Assembly: GCA_001692895.1 (NCBI GenBank)
Contig: KV748183.1
Span: 744,001-808,000 of the forward strand
Length of the DNA stretch: 64,000 nt
Reading direction: 5' to 3'
DNA from: Cenococcum geophilum 1.58
Lineage: Eukaryota > Ascomycota > Dothideomycetes > Gloniales > Gloniaceae
Positions 24,651-34,580 of the stretch are shown in pieces (position 1 is the first letter of the stretch; each line of letters starts with the position of its first letter). A model generated the notes under the pieces. That model was not told where the DNA came from, searched no databases, and worked only from the letters and a program-made list of their open reading frames with translations. A program made the position numbers and the translations under genes.

Positions 24651-27600
24651 CTTCTCGTGAGCTATTTGAGGCATCCGAAGAAACCCTGCGAGCATTTCTC
24701 CGACCTGCGACCGTTGGCGACGACCTGGATGACCTGCTGTATCGTCGCCAGAATCAGACGGGGCTCTGGATCTTTGAGAACCAAGCACTGCAGGACTGGT
24801 GTTCAGGTGTTAGCACCAACCTGTGGATCACAGGAAAACCCGGCTCTGGGAAGTCCACGCTTGCGGCAACAATCATTGACCGGCTCCAGATAGATAGCCA
24901 TATGGTTGCGTACTTCTTCTGTCGCTTTCAGGACGACACTAAGAAGAGTTTACCTTCAATCCTGGGAACGTGGACATGGCAAATCCTTAAGCAATTCCCT
25001 CAGTTTACTGACACGGTGCTGAGACATAGAACGAAGGGTTCAGGCATGCGCAGCCAGGATTCAAATATCAAGATCGCACTGGAAGAGGTCCTGGCAGCTG
25101 CTCCTAGCCGAATCTTTTTCATAGTGGATGGACTAGACGAATGTGAGTCTGTGCCGGAGGTTTCCAGGAAACTGGAGCGATTCGTTACCACAGTAGGTCG
25201 CCGTCATAGCTTTCTCGTTGTCAGCAGAAACAAGAATTGGGCTGCCCAAGGTTTTTACGGCGACACTGAGTACGGAAAGCAAAAGCCGTTCAAGCTTATT
25301 TCATTGGCAAATTCCGACACTGCGTCAGGTATCGAGTATTACCTGCAGGTTTGTATTCGATCTCTGCAACTTTCGAGTGAGCTAGAGAGCATCGCGTTGA
25401 AGAAGCTGATTCAAAGAGCTGATGGCATGTTCCTTTGGGTGGAGTTCCAAATCAAAGCGTTGGCGGAGCAATTCCTGCAGGAAGATGCCCGCATGGTCCT
25501 AGAACAGGATCTGCCTGACGGGCTAGATGCCACCTACCAACGGATGTTACAGTCGATTCTAGCGACCCCCAATCCGTCCCGCCGAGCAAAGGCACTGCGA
25601 ATATTGCAGTGGATCACAGCTGCAACTCGGTCGCTGACACTTGATGAACTGGACTTCGCCCTAGGTATCAAGCTCGACACAGACCACTCGCCCCAAGGTC
25701 AAACGCTCATGCGTGGGGCTCAAGACGTTACCCAAGCCTGCGGGGCATTCGTAGAGGTCACAAAGAGAAAGGAGATACGCCTGATTCATGCATCTGCCAG
25801 AGAGTTCCTCACCTCCAAAGGCGTGCACGTCGGTCTGGGGATATCCCAACCAGGCAACCCTACAGAGGACGCTCTGAATGCCACGTACATCGCCAGGGCC
25901 TGCATGACCTGTCTGTCCTTCACTGACATTGGGTATGTCGGTGGGCCGCTGTCCAACAACTCGTTGAGACTTCAGATACAGCAGCACATAGTGAAGCACC
26001 CGTTCCTGGGGTATGCCTCTTTGAATTGGTGGAAGCACCTTAGCGACGTACCATCTTTAGAGCAAGGGGCTTTAGCATCCACGGTGGCACGATTTTTGGG
26101 GTCATCAGGACATGTGGTCAAGTGGCTTCAGCTTTATCAGTATTATACGCAAATACCCAGCCAAAGGCAGTCTTTCCATCCACGGCAGGAGCCCTGCTGG
26201 AAATCCATTTCGAGTGGTTGGGAAGCCAACCTCGGTTTTAATCCAGCCGGACTGTTTAACCGCTGGGAACGCTGGTTGATCGAGATCTGGTACGCCTTGG
26301 GAGTCTTTTGGCCTGTAGTGCATATTGCCGCATTCTTCGACTTCCAAAGTATCCTGGAACACGAGCTGGAAGCCGGCGTTCCTGTCAACTTCCGAGACGA
26401 TTTGGAATTTACTCCACTCCTTCAAGCTGCTCATGGAGACAGCAAGAATGCCGCATTAACTCTGCTGGATCACGGTGCAGAGCTCAATGCACGAACACGA
26501 TATGGATATAGCGCGGTCCGATATGCTTGTCGAAACTCATTGGACGTCCTCCCACTCCTGTTAGACAGAGGTGGTCGTCTGGATTTTGTTGACGGTGATA
26601 CTGGCAAAAGTGCGTTACACGAGATCTCTCAATCAGTTCTTTGGCACCCACTGGTTTTCAAGTCCATCATGAAATCACCTAGCGCCCTGGAACTCGTCAA
26701 CTCAAGGTCCGTGGTGACAGGTGAGACACCACTGCATCTGGCAGCTGCTATAGATGCTACGTCTTCTGCGACGCTCCTGCAGCAACGTTACCGGCGGGCA
26801 TTGGATCCCAGATATCAGCGATCCGATGCAAAGCTGGGAATGCCTACTTGCGACCTCTTCTCAGCACAAGGCTCAAGGGCAGTGCAGGTGCTGAGAGAGG
26901 CATGGGCAGATCTTGGTGTCCAGACCCCTTTTCGAAACTCTGCTGATTGCTTCCTGCGCATGGTGATTGCCTGGAAAGCCCGACTTGTCCAAGACCTATT
27001 GCACTACGGAGCGGACGCGAACCTTGCGGATCGTAGAGAACACCTACCATTGCATCGAGCTGTCTCATCCATGTCTTCCAAGGAGGAATCCGTTGCCGCT
27101 TCGTTGTCCGAATCAATGCCGGTTGTGGTTCTTATCCGTAATACTCGGGATCTTGATCACCAGTTTAAGAAGGGAAGAACCCCGTTGCAGATCGCCATGC
27201 ATAGGGAATTATATTCCACAGTACGGATCTTGATTCAGCATGGAGCTGGGCGCAGAACATTCACGGAAGAGGAACTCCGATCGATAAACGCCAATGCGGC
27301 AGTGCCTCACTCTTCTGCGTCCGCACAGACGGAACCGTGGACACGATCAGACAAGCACTCATCAATTAAAGTACTCGACGTCATTTCAGTCCTTCGTTTG
27401 CTTTCGCCCAAGCTCTCAGGCGACATACTCTCACGCATTGTGGACCACGCAAAAGTTTGGACCGCAACAGAGTACTTCAATATGTTTGGATGGTATGATA
27501 GAGACATAAAATGGCCTGCTAACGCAGTCCTAGTGACAGAAGAGATCACTGGTGCGGCACCAAGTCCAGTCCGAGAGCTTAGTGTCTGGGCGCGGAGTCG

Positions 27601-28108
27601 CGACCATGATTGGGGTTATCACCTACGTACAGGAGATTTACAACATGTGGAGTACTATTCTCAAAGTAGTCTAGACGCCTATATGGGCAACTCCTATTCC
27701 CAGCCTCGGTCTCGGTTTAGCGGCAATTCTCGTGCACGGCATGGCGGCTCCGAGACTCTAGGACTCGAGAGAAATGTTGATCTCCAAAGCGAGTATGACT
27801 ATGACTCAGTTCTACTCCAGGTGGCTGTGCTCAGAAAAGGCGAGTCTACAACACTTGAGTATGGTCCGGGCATTTCTTCCGCTATGTCGTCTACAGTCAC
27901 TTGGAGCTTCAACCCGACCGACAATACCGATGAGGCGGCCCGTAGCTGGCTGAAAGGACTCAGGCCTGGAGATCGAGTTGTTATTGCTCTTCGTTCAGAG
28001 GCGGCCTCCTTTGATATAAGCCTCCTGTCAGAGCTGCGACTGAACATTCGAACATCGTGGCTGTCTGATCTTAAGCCAGAATTGGATAAGCCTCGGAGTG
28101 ATGTCTGA
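24651..28108 (+). CDS. NACHT-ankyrin NLR-like protein (main exon)
   Basis: A single open frame from the splice acceptor at 24650 to TGA 28106-28108; the ATG at 24902 is internal, because the P-loop lies upstream of it. In order: 'RRQNQTGLWIFENQALQDW' linker, Walker A GKPGSGKST (24833-24859), Walker B FIVDGLDE (about 25118-25141), sensor-like 'FLVVSRNKNW', 'GMFLWVEFQ', 'LPDGLDATYQRML' and 'LIHASAREFL'. This is a STAND/NACHT NTPase. Ankyrin-type repeats follow (about 26310-26620, 26720-26760, 26990-27240). The last part, about 27370-28050, matches a conserved fungal domain (see separate entry). Fungal NLRs of this build act in the cytosol in heterokaryon incompatibility and immunity; the ligand is unknown. 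Composition is normal, with no RIP. Upstream exons encode a SesB-like esterase that carries two stops, so translation of the whole protein is doubtful. Confidence 0.88.
27370..28050 (+). other. C-terminal conserved fungal domain of the NLR
   Basis: An F-box-like opening ('LSPKLSGDILSRIVDHAKVW') is followed by 'VRELSVWARSRDHDWGYHL', resembling the recurrent fungal 'v.f...ShDQGWg' block. It ends in 'WLKGLRPGDRVVIALRS', resembling 'fv..L..GDrv.vwARa'. The assignment rests on memory of this domain in ankyrin/F-box proteins of Pezizomycotina; its function is not known to me. Confidence 0.55.
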
Positions 28109-28335
28109 AGAAGGTTGATCAGCTCTAAGCGCCGCTCTGCGGCGCTGCAGAGGTGCTGGTAGTCACATCGCCAAAGATTTTAAGGTATGCATATGGTTAG
28201 CTAAGCGGAACTGCCGCAAGCTCATGCAATATAGTTCAATTTTCACAAACGGAGATATAGGGTATATTTAACTCAACACTATGCCAAGACTTGCGATGCA
28301 GCTTTAACCTATAGGGGCTTAAAGCTAGGGGGGTG
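28109..28335. other. 3' flank of the NLR gene
   Basis: Short GC-balanced stretch with a GC-rich hairpin-like sequence (GCGCCGCTCTGCGGCGC, about 28129-28145) just after the stop, then AT-rich DNA up to the inverted-repeat element. No gene seen. Confidence 0.5.
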
Positions 28336-29210
28336 TGTTAATTAAGATCGGATTTAATAATTACCCTATTCCTGTTCTAGTTGCCTATTACCTTATAACT
28401 TTACTATTTCTATTACCTTTTTATTACCTACTAGGAATGTTAATTAAGTAGCTATAAGGTAACAGTTTTAAATCGACGTTAGTGTTAACGTTAGTCTTTG
28501 CCACTTATCTAGTATATATATTGAGGCTCTAGAGCCTCTTGCAGTAGAATAGAGTCCTTATTCTATTCTTACAATTAATGTATAGACTACCGATTAATAA
28601 TAGGATTGGCGAAGCAAATTCCTACTAACTAGCATCTATAGGTTAAAAGTCTTCTTTTACTAGTAGTTTAACAGCTCCTCTATAGTAAGGAAGTCTAATA
28701 TAGGTATAAAAAGTAACAAGTCTGCTTTAGAAGCTATAATATTTAATAATTTATCCGTACGATATTAAAGTTAAAATTTTTTAAAGGGGTGCCAAGAAGA
28801 TCTGCAAATGTTATAAATACGGCCAATACTCGCCAATATTAATTAGTAACAATATTGATCAATCTGATTGGCTAGTGATCTATTTGGACTGGGGCGGCGT
28901 GGAGCGCCAGTTTACGTTTATCAATTATAGGTTTAGCGCTTTCCTAAAATAGATAAACGTAAACTGGCTCCAACGGCGCTCCACGCCGGATCCACGCCGC
29001 TCCAGTCCAAATAGATAACTATGATTGGCCAATATTGAAAATGAAAACCACGCTGCCTTATCTATATAGAGAGCTTCTAGAGCTACATTTAATAAGACGG
29101 AGTCCTCATTGTACGTTTGACAAGAGGTAATAGAAATAGTATGAAGTTATAAAGTGATATGCAACTAGAATAGTAACAGGGTATTCACCAAAATCCGACC
29201 TGGATCGACA
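28336..29210. mobile_element. Inverted-repeat element without coding sequence, 875 bp
   Basis: The first about 85 bp (28336-28420, starting TGTTAATTAAGATCGGATTT) match the reverse complement of the last about 85 bp (29126-29210, ending ...CGACA). Differences are largely C/T and G/A, as RIP would give. There is no ORF, so it is a MITE-like non-autonomous element or a pair of inverted remnants. I see no clear target duplication (GGGTG and CTACC flank it). Another foldback lies inside it at 28850-29037. Confidence 0.65.
28850..29037. repeat. Foldback (long inverted repeat) with 29-nt loop
   Basis: Left arm 28850-28922 and right arm 28952-29037 are near-complementary. Both carry CAATATTG at the outside, TCTATTTGGACTGG in the middle and CCAGTTTACGTTTATC at the inside. 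The right arm has an extra duplicated GC-rich piece (CTCCACGCCGGATCCACGCC). Unlike the surroundings it is GC-rich and hardly mutated, so it is probably a younger MITE-like insertion. Confidence 0.85.
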
Positions 29211-29999
29211 CTACCTATATACATAAAGTAGGTGGCAAGAGGCTAACGACAATGCTGACGACGATATATAATTATTACTTAATTGCTACCCGGTCGATAT
29301 TGCTACTCAGTCGGTAATAGGTAATAAATAGGTAATGGAAACAAGTCGATAGGTAGACATCAAAGACAGTAGTAAGACGGTTGGTAAGGAGATCCAATTT
29401 AAGTCAACACCTTGGGTCCGTTAATTGACTCGCGACTTCTCTTACCTCAGTTGGAGATAGTAGAGATAGTGGAGCGTTATATTTCTTGAAAAATGATGAC
29501 TCGCGGAACACAACATTCTCGTCGTAAGGGAAAGGCCCATACCCGACCTTGTCCGAGACGGAAAAGGACTCCGATGGTTGATCTAGCTGTTCTTAGGCTC
29601 CCAGTTTTACGGCTTATTAGGCATATGTGATATTTAGCCTGCCCAATCCGTATTGTAGAGACATATTATGCAGTGTACTTCGTAAGGGCTAAGGGCTAAA
29701 GTAGTTTACATACAGAAACATCGTACGAGGTACGTACTTAATGGGGGAGAGGCTCATGTAATCTAAGACCAGGGCCATTTTAGGCATAACACCGGGCGAA
29801 TAACCCTCGGTTCAGTTCAGGTTGCATTTACGAAGTATTAATGTTAGGTTAATGATCGCATTTTTAGAGGCTAGTAAGTTACATATAAGGTTTTTCCTAA
29901 CTAGGTTAAAAGTGTCTCCTAGCCATTCAGCACCCCTACTTTACAATAATGCACACCTTGATGGGTGTGTGCGTGTGTCCCTTGAGAGCCGGGAGGAGT
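29211..29999. other. Intergenic, no gene recognised
   Basis: Mixed composition, only short unsupported ORFs, and a GT-rich microsatellite-like stretch near 29965-29980. It lies downstream of the minus-strand secreted-protein gene. Confidence 0.5.
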
Positions 30000-30716
30000 T
30001 CAAGTCCATGCATCAAATGTCCAGGAAGTAGGATTAACCGACGTGCCACCCGGGATTAGGCACATCTGTGAAGTGTCCTCCGGAATCCGCTCATATCCTG
30101 TGGGATCGTGTACCATATGTTGGACATAGTTTGACGCGGCATACTGGCCCAAACGCATGGCCGCTGTCCAAAACATCGTAACCGCATTCCCCGAGGCAGT
30201 ATCAACGTAGCTGCCCTCCAAATCGACATCCGCGTCCACCCAATAGCCATTAGCGGTGTTGCCAGATACAGAACTTGTAAACCCTTTTACACACAGATTC
30301 ACGTTCTGTAACTTCGTTTCTCCATCTTCGTAGAGTGTCGATGTTAATGTCTCGCGGCCACTCAAATCCGTGTGATATACTAAGGAGAATTTCCAGGTCA
30401 GCGCGGCGTTGGCGAGATGGATCGAAGTGGCGACGGCGGTCGACAGCCCGACGACCAACCGGCGCTTCAAGTCAGCTGATTGCCAGGGAATGGCGCGGGT
30501 TTGAAGGCTGCGGGTGTCGAGGTCGTCAGTGGCCTCAACATCAACGGCCCTCGAGTCTAACATTTGGTGCGTGGCGGCGTCATATAGAGCCGCGCGAGGG
30601 AGATTCCAGACAGCTTCTTTCGTATTGGGTGTAGAGGGCGACATGCCTGGCAAAGCAAGAGCCTGGTGCCATGTGAGGAGGATGAGTGCCGAGAGCGTTG
30701 GAAGCGTGAAGCGCAT
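30000..30716 (-). CDS. Small secreted protein, 238 aa, effector-like
   Basis: An uninterrupted single-exon frame with a good start context (AACAATGCG). The N-terminus MRFTLPTLSALILLTWHQALA is a classical signal peptide, with cleavage likely after residue 21. Residues 22-86 are polar and end in the dibasic stretch KRR (84-86), a possible Kex2 site. That would release a mature part of about 152 residues starting in a hydrophobic Ala-rich segment (87-107). Only two cysteines are present (142, 219). There is no transmembrane segment beyond the signal. I do not recognise a family and do not assign a function; a secreted effector or cell-surface protein is a reasonable guess. It lies at the border between host sequence and RIP-affected repeats, and short repeats lie directly upstream of its start. 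Confidence 0.8.
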   Translation of the reverse strand: MRFTLPTLSALILLTWHQALALPGMSPSTPNTKEAVWNLPRAALYDAATHQMLDSRAVDVEATDDLDTRSLQTRAIPWQSADLKRRLVVGLSTAVATSIHLANAALTWKFSLVYHTDLSGRETLTSTLYEDGETKLQNVNLCVKGFTSSVSGNTANGYWVDADVDLEGSYVDTASGNAVTMFWTAAMRLGQYAASNYVQHMVHDPTGYERIPEDTSQMCLIPGGTSVNPTSWTFDAWT

Positions 30717-30761
30717 TGTTTCTGGAAGGGGTATTCAAAGGCGAGATAGCCTGATGTAAGG

Positions 30762-30824
30762 TATTGGAGTGTATAGGAGCGACGTATTGGAGTATTTGGG
30801 ACGATGTATTGGAGCGTATTGGAG
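30762..30824 (-). promoter_or_regulatory. Short repeats upstream of the secreted-protein gene
   Basis: TATTGGAG occurs at 30762-30769, 30785-30792, 30807-30814 and 30817-30824, with the variants TATAGGAG (30772-30779) and TATTTGGG (30793-30800). They lie 45-110 bp upstream of the ATG on the coding (minus) strand, where they read CTCCAATA. They could be binding sites or simple slippage; a poly-C run follows at about 30877-30888. Confidence 0.5.
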
Positions 30825-30889
30825 TGATGATCCTAGAATATCTACTTGTCGGCGCAGGTAGGCCGTCTTTATACATCCCCCCCCCCTTC

Positions 30890-31204
30890 CCTGGGACGGA
30901 GTTGTTTCAAGTGTAGCGAACCGTGACTAGTTAGCAACGGTAAAATGTGCGTTGGCTGTGAGCCTGGTAAGCTCTAATTTCCGGTTAAACTGCAGTCGAT
31001 TTAGGGTGAAACAGTTAATAATGTCAAAATGACGCTGTTTGTGAGCCCAATCTAAATTCCGGCTTAACTGTGGTCGATCTATAACGACGGCAAAAGAATT
31101 AGCTGGGTAGGTTAGATCCGGGAAATATCGGACCCTTTTGTAAGCCGTGTCGAACAGAAAATTCGTTAACGCCAGGCTATTATGGATCTCGCGGTTTCAG
31201 AGCC
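30890..31204. other. Intergenic with an imperfect duplication
   Basis: Two similar stretches of about 45-50 bp occur near 30950-31000 and 31035-31080 (both contain GTGAGCC...TAAaTTCCGGtTtAACTG...GTCGAT). No gene is supported. Confidence 0.5.
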
Positions 31205-31393
31205 ATGTCAGAAAACATCATGGACAAGTTCTCATCACAACTGCGCAGGATTGCTATCACGGATAGATTGGTTCCTATCCCTCCTACTAACCAAAGTAGT
31301 GCATCCGTTATCCCTCCTCGTCTACCTGCTTTGCCCGTTCTCAAGTGTCCTGCTACACCCGTAGTCCGTCGTCCTGCTTTGCCTGTAGCTTAA
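31205..31393 (+). CDS. Short proline-rich ORF, doubtful
   Basis: 62 codons: an acidic/amphipathic start (MSENIMDKFSSQLRR) and a Pro/Ala/Val-rich second half. It might be the first exon of the broken ankyrin gene downstream, since it lies in the same direction in GC-balanced DNA, but no splice signal proves this. It may be chance. Confidence 0.25.
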   Translation: MSENIMDKFSSQLRRIAITDRLVPIPPTNQSSASVIPPRLPALPVLKCPATPVVRRPALPVA

Positions 31394-32097
31394 TGGTCTC
31401 CATGAACTGCTCGAGGATAATGAGCGCGGACAGGTCGCGGACTCCGCCGCCATCGAGCGCGAGCAGGCGGGGATCCTTGCCTAGCATCGCTGGGAAGTAA
31501 AGGTGGCGCTCAGTAAATATTGAGTCGCCGAGTTAGCATGTAAAGTTTAGTTGTTGAGTTGGGAAGTAGAGGTTGGATCCAAGCTGGCGCCTATATCGAC
31601 TCAACTGAACGGCGTAACGGCGTCCTCGCGCAAAACTAGCCAATCGCTGGCAAAACACTGTAGAGCTGTGGGCCATTCGACGTTCATGGCAGTGGGGGCC
31701 GATGGCTGCGGCTGCAGCAGAGTTGAGCCATATTTATTTTTGTCGCTAAAGGCGCATCCCGATGACGTTGGGACGAGTCCCTGCCTCATCATACGGACTA
31801 CCAGACTGCTCACGCTAGGTAATCCATTAGCCAGCCTGATAGCATCGACGTTTACGGCAGTTCTACCATCTTTGAGTGTGCTATTCTTACGGTAAAGAAA
31901 TTTGGTAATATTCTAATCCTATGTTATTACATGCGCAGAGGTATTAATCGTAGACCAGAGCGAAGCTGTCTAACTGGGTGAGATAGAAGCAGCTAGCCAG
32001 AATGATACTAGCCATAGAAACTTCTTGGCAGTGTGGCTTAGCACAAATTCTCTAAGTGTTTAAGGCGGAAGCCGATTTCGCTAGCGACTGAATGGCC
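31394..32097. other. Host-like DNA upstream of the ankyrin remnant
   Basis: GC-balanced to about 31880 with overlapping small ORFs (for example 31551-31895) that I cannot assign. Probably decayed upstream exons or promoter of the ankyrin pseudogene. Confidence 0.35.
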
Positions 32098-32212
32098 CGA
32101 GATGATGAGCTCGACACTCCTCTGCACCTGGCTTTGAAAGACCGTGGGGCAAGTCAGTTTTCTAGTGGGTGTCTCAGAACTGTGTAGTGGTTACTCATCA
32201 GCGGGGCTGATA
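32098..32212 (+). pseudogene. Ankyrin-repeat pseudogene, upstream piece
   Basis: The frame reads 'ARDDELDTPLHLALKDRGAS', a clear ankyrin repeat start (D..TPLHLA), and then '..LLISGADT' at the edge of a transposon. The codon for the D/T of GADT spans the TA where the Fot/pogo element inserted, and the frame resumes at 34581. A stop (TGA) lies just before this piece. The gene is broken both by the insertion and by stops. Confidence 0.7.
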
Positions 32213-32303
32213 CTCGGGCCCCGTCGGGTTCTTCGAATGCTGCGCAGCCCCCACCTAGTGGGGGCCTACACCCTCAACACAAAAACACCCTCAATACAAA
32301 ATT
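32213..32303 (+). repeat. Left terminal inverted repeat of the Fot/pogo element
   Basis: About 91 bp complementary to 34490-34580. The outermost part is GC-rich, and the inner part is an ACACCCTCAA-type direct repeat. Confidence 0.93.
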
Positions 32304-32363
32304 AATCCTATATATACAATCCTACACGTATTTTTACGGCCACAACCTTCCTGCGCACCCAAA

Positions 32364-34439
32364 ATGACGAAACGGAAGGTTAATGCATATACTATTAAAG
32401 CTCAAAGGATTGTAGAAATTGTAAAGGAGCTTAAGGCCCTGCCGTATAAGCCCAATTTAAAGCAGGTTTCAGACGATTGGAAATGCGACTACGATAAGCT
32501 CTGGAGGGCCTATCAAGGTTATAATAGCAGGTCTACGCGTCGTGCACCTAATAGGCGCTTAGATAATGCAGAGGAGCTTGCCTTAAAGCAATTTCTTAAC
32601 TATGTAGATAGTATTAGATTTGGAATTCAAAAGGAGATAGTACGCAATGCGGCCAATTTAATTTTGGCCTAAAATTACACCACCCTATACAACGACGACG
32701 AACTTCCTCTATAGGTTAAAATACACTGGCTATAACATTATCTGGATAAGTCCTTATATAAGCGTACGAAGGCTAAGCCTATAGAGACTGCCTGGAAAAA
32801 GGTATAGGAGCCTGCCTATATTAAAGGATGGTTTAATAACTTCTTAGTCTATTACCAAGAACATGGAATTATACCAGCTAATTTCTGGAACTTTAATAAG
32901 TGCGGCGTACGTCTTGGTATTATAAAGAATTAATTAGTTTGGACGAAGAAAGGACGAGAGGTATTTATTCCTTATTTAAATAGTCGAGAGCTTATAACTC
33001 TAGTGGAAACTATACGCTTAATTAGCGATTATATTACTCTAATAATAATTATTTCTGGCCAGAATTTAATAGAGGAATAGTTTACAGACTTACTAGCTGG
33101 CTATTTAGTAGCTAGATCGGAAACTGGCTATAGTAATAATAAATTGGCCCTTAATTATATACGCCATTTCTATCATTAAACTAAGGGCTTAATCTAAGGC
33201 AGAAATTGGCTTCTCTTAATAGACGGTTATAGCTCTCATAATACGTACGAAGTTATAACATATACTCAAGGCCATAGAATACACCTATATAGGTTACCCC
33301 CTTATACAACGCATTTTCTGCAGCTATTAGATATAGGTTGTTTTTAGCTACTTAAATATTATTATAGCCAGGCTCTTAATACGGCAGCTCAGTATACCGG
33401 AAGGGAATTTATAAGAACTAAGTTCCTAGCAGCTATAGGCCAGATCCGTTATAAGACCTTTACCTAGCGTACTATTATAGGCGCCTAGTAGAAGACTGAA
33501 ATAGTTCTATTTAAACCTAAGGTTATTCTTATATGGCTACGGCGCTAAGAAGTGCAAGTATACGAGGAAGCTGAGCACCCGTACGTTGATCCTTCTATCC
33601 TAGATAAACCCCTAGAGAGGGCCTTAGAGACCCTTAGAGGCCCTTCTATAGGGCAATCTAGCCCTAGAACAGATGATATATATTAGGTCCCCTAAGATAT
33701 ATAAGATTTTAACCGACGTATAGCTAAGGCAGGTAGAAGGCCTATACCTCCATCACCTGGCGGCCAAGATTGGCATACCCCGTTAACTATTCGTACGTTA
33801 AAGCGCCAATCTAACGCTCTTTTAGATGACGAGATTTGGCCCAAGTTACCTTATCGTTCGTTTAAAGCAATTAAGACAACTCTTAAGGGCGCCCGTGTAC
33901 AAGCCTATGCTGGCACCTTATTTAAAGAAGAGCTATTAAAGACGCAGGCTGCGTAGGCTGCGTATAATAGCCGTAAATTAGGTAGCCGGAAGATCCTCCT
34001 AGTTGGAGGGCCTATATACGCTAAGGACGCTTAGCGTATAAAGAAACAACGCCAAGATAATACTTAACAGGAAGAAGCTTTAGCTCTTATAGCTAAGCTA
34101 GAACTCTAAAGAAAAAGGGCTAAGCAAAAGTTCTATATAGAGGTTCTTCCTGCGCTTATAAAGTTCACTTAAAAGAAACTCCAACCCGTATATATCTTTA
34201 AGGGCGATTACCCCCCTCTGTCGCGCGTATTTTGGGTGCATAACTATAGGCCTGAGGCCCTTCCTGTATGCACGAGGGGCTTTATACGTAAAGCTATGGG
34301 CCTGATGACCCAGGTAGGAAGGAAACGCGTGGCTAAGATAAAAGCGTACGCCGTGGCAAAACGGCCCCGAAGTGCAACACCAGAAGAAGATTAGATAGAA
34401 GGGGCCCTTCCAATAGATTCGCCACGCGAATAGCTTTAA
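32364..34439 (+). pseudogene. Fot/pogo transposase, one frame closed by about 20 TAA/TAG codons
   Basis: Starts ATG 32364 with an HTH region (MTKRKVNAYTIKAQRIVEIV..., then a CENP-B-like second HTH). The DDE_1 domain shows 'WNFNKCGVRLGI' (family NFDE.G.r.G; first catalytic Asp reads N), 'LLLIDGYSSHNT' (second Asp) and 'LPPYTTHFLQLLDIGCF' (third Asp). A Lys/Arg-rich C-terminal part follows. About 690 codons stay in one phase, and every interruption I found is TAA or TAG with no TGA, the result of CA/TG to TA changes. The transposase would bind the TIRs and cut and paste the element in the nucleus; this copy cannot make it. The end is TAG 34431 or TAA 34437. Confidence 0.9.
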
Positions 34440-34489
34440 TTCTAGCCTAGTTTGGTGGCAATTGGCCTAATATATATAAAGTTACGAAT

Positions 34490-34580
34490 TATTTTGTATT
34501 GAGGGTGTTTTTGTGTTGAGGGTGTAGGCCCCCACTAGGTGGGGGCTGCGCAGCATTTGAAGAACCCGACGGGGCCCGAG
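34490..34580 (-). repeat. Right terminal inverted repeat of the Fot/pogo element
   Basis: Reverse complement of 32213-32303 with one difference seen (AAATGC against GAATGC), followed by the duplicated TA. Confidence 0.93.

Larger units (their letters stand above)
32213..34580 (+). mobile_element. Fot/pogo-type DNA transposon, full length (2368 bp)
   Basis: The element begins CTCGGGCCCCGTCGGGTTCT and ends with its reverse complement. The terminal inverted repeats are about 91 bp with a single mismatch in the part I compared, and TA is duplicated at 32211-32212 and 34581-34582, as expected for Tc1/mariner/pogo. Each TIR contains an inner palindrome, AGCCCCCACCTAGTGGGGGCC-like. One transposase frame fills most of the interior. 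The insertion splits an ankyrin-repeat gene. Confidence 0.95.
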
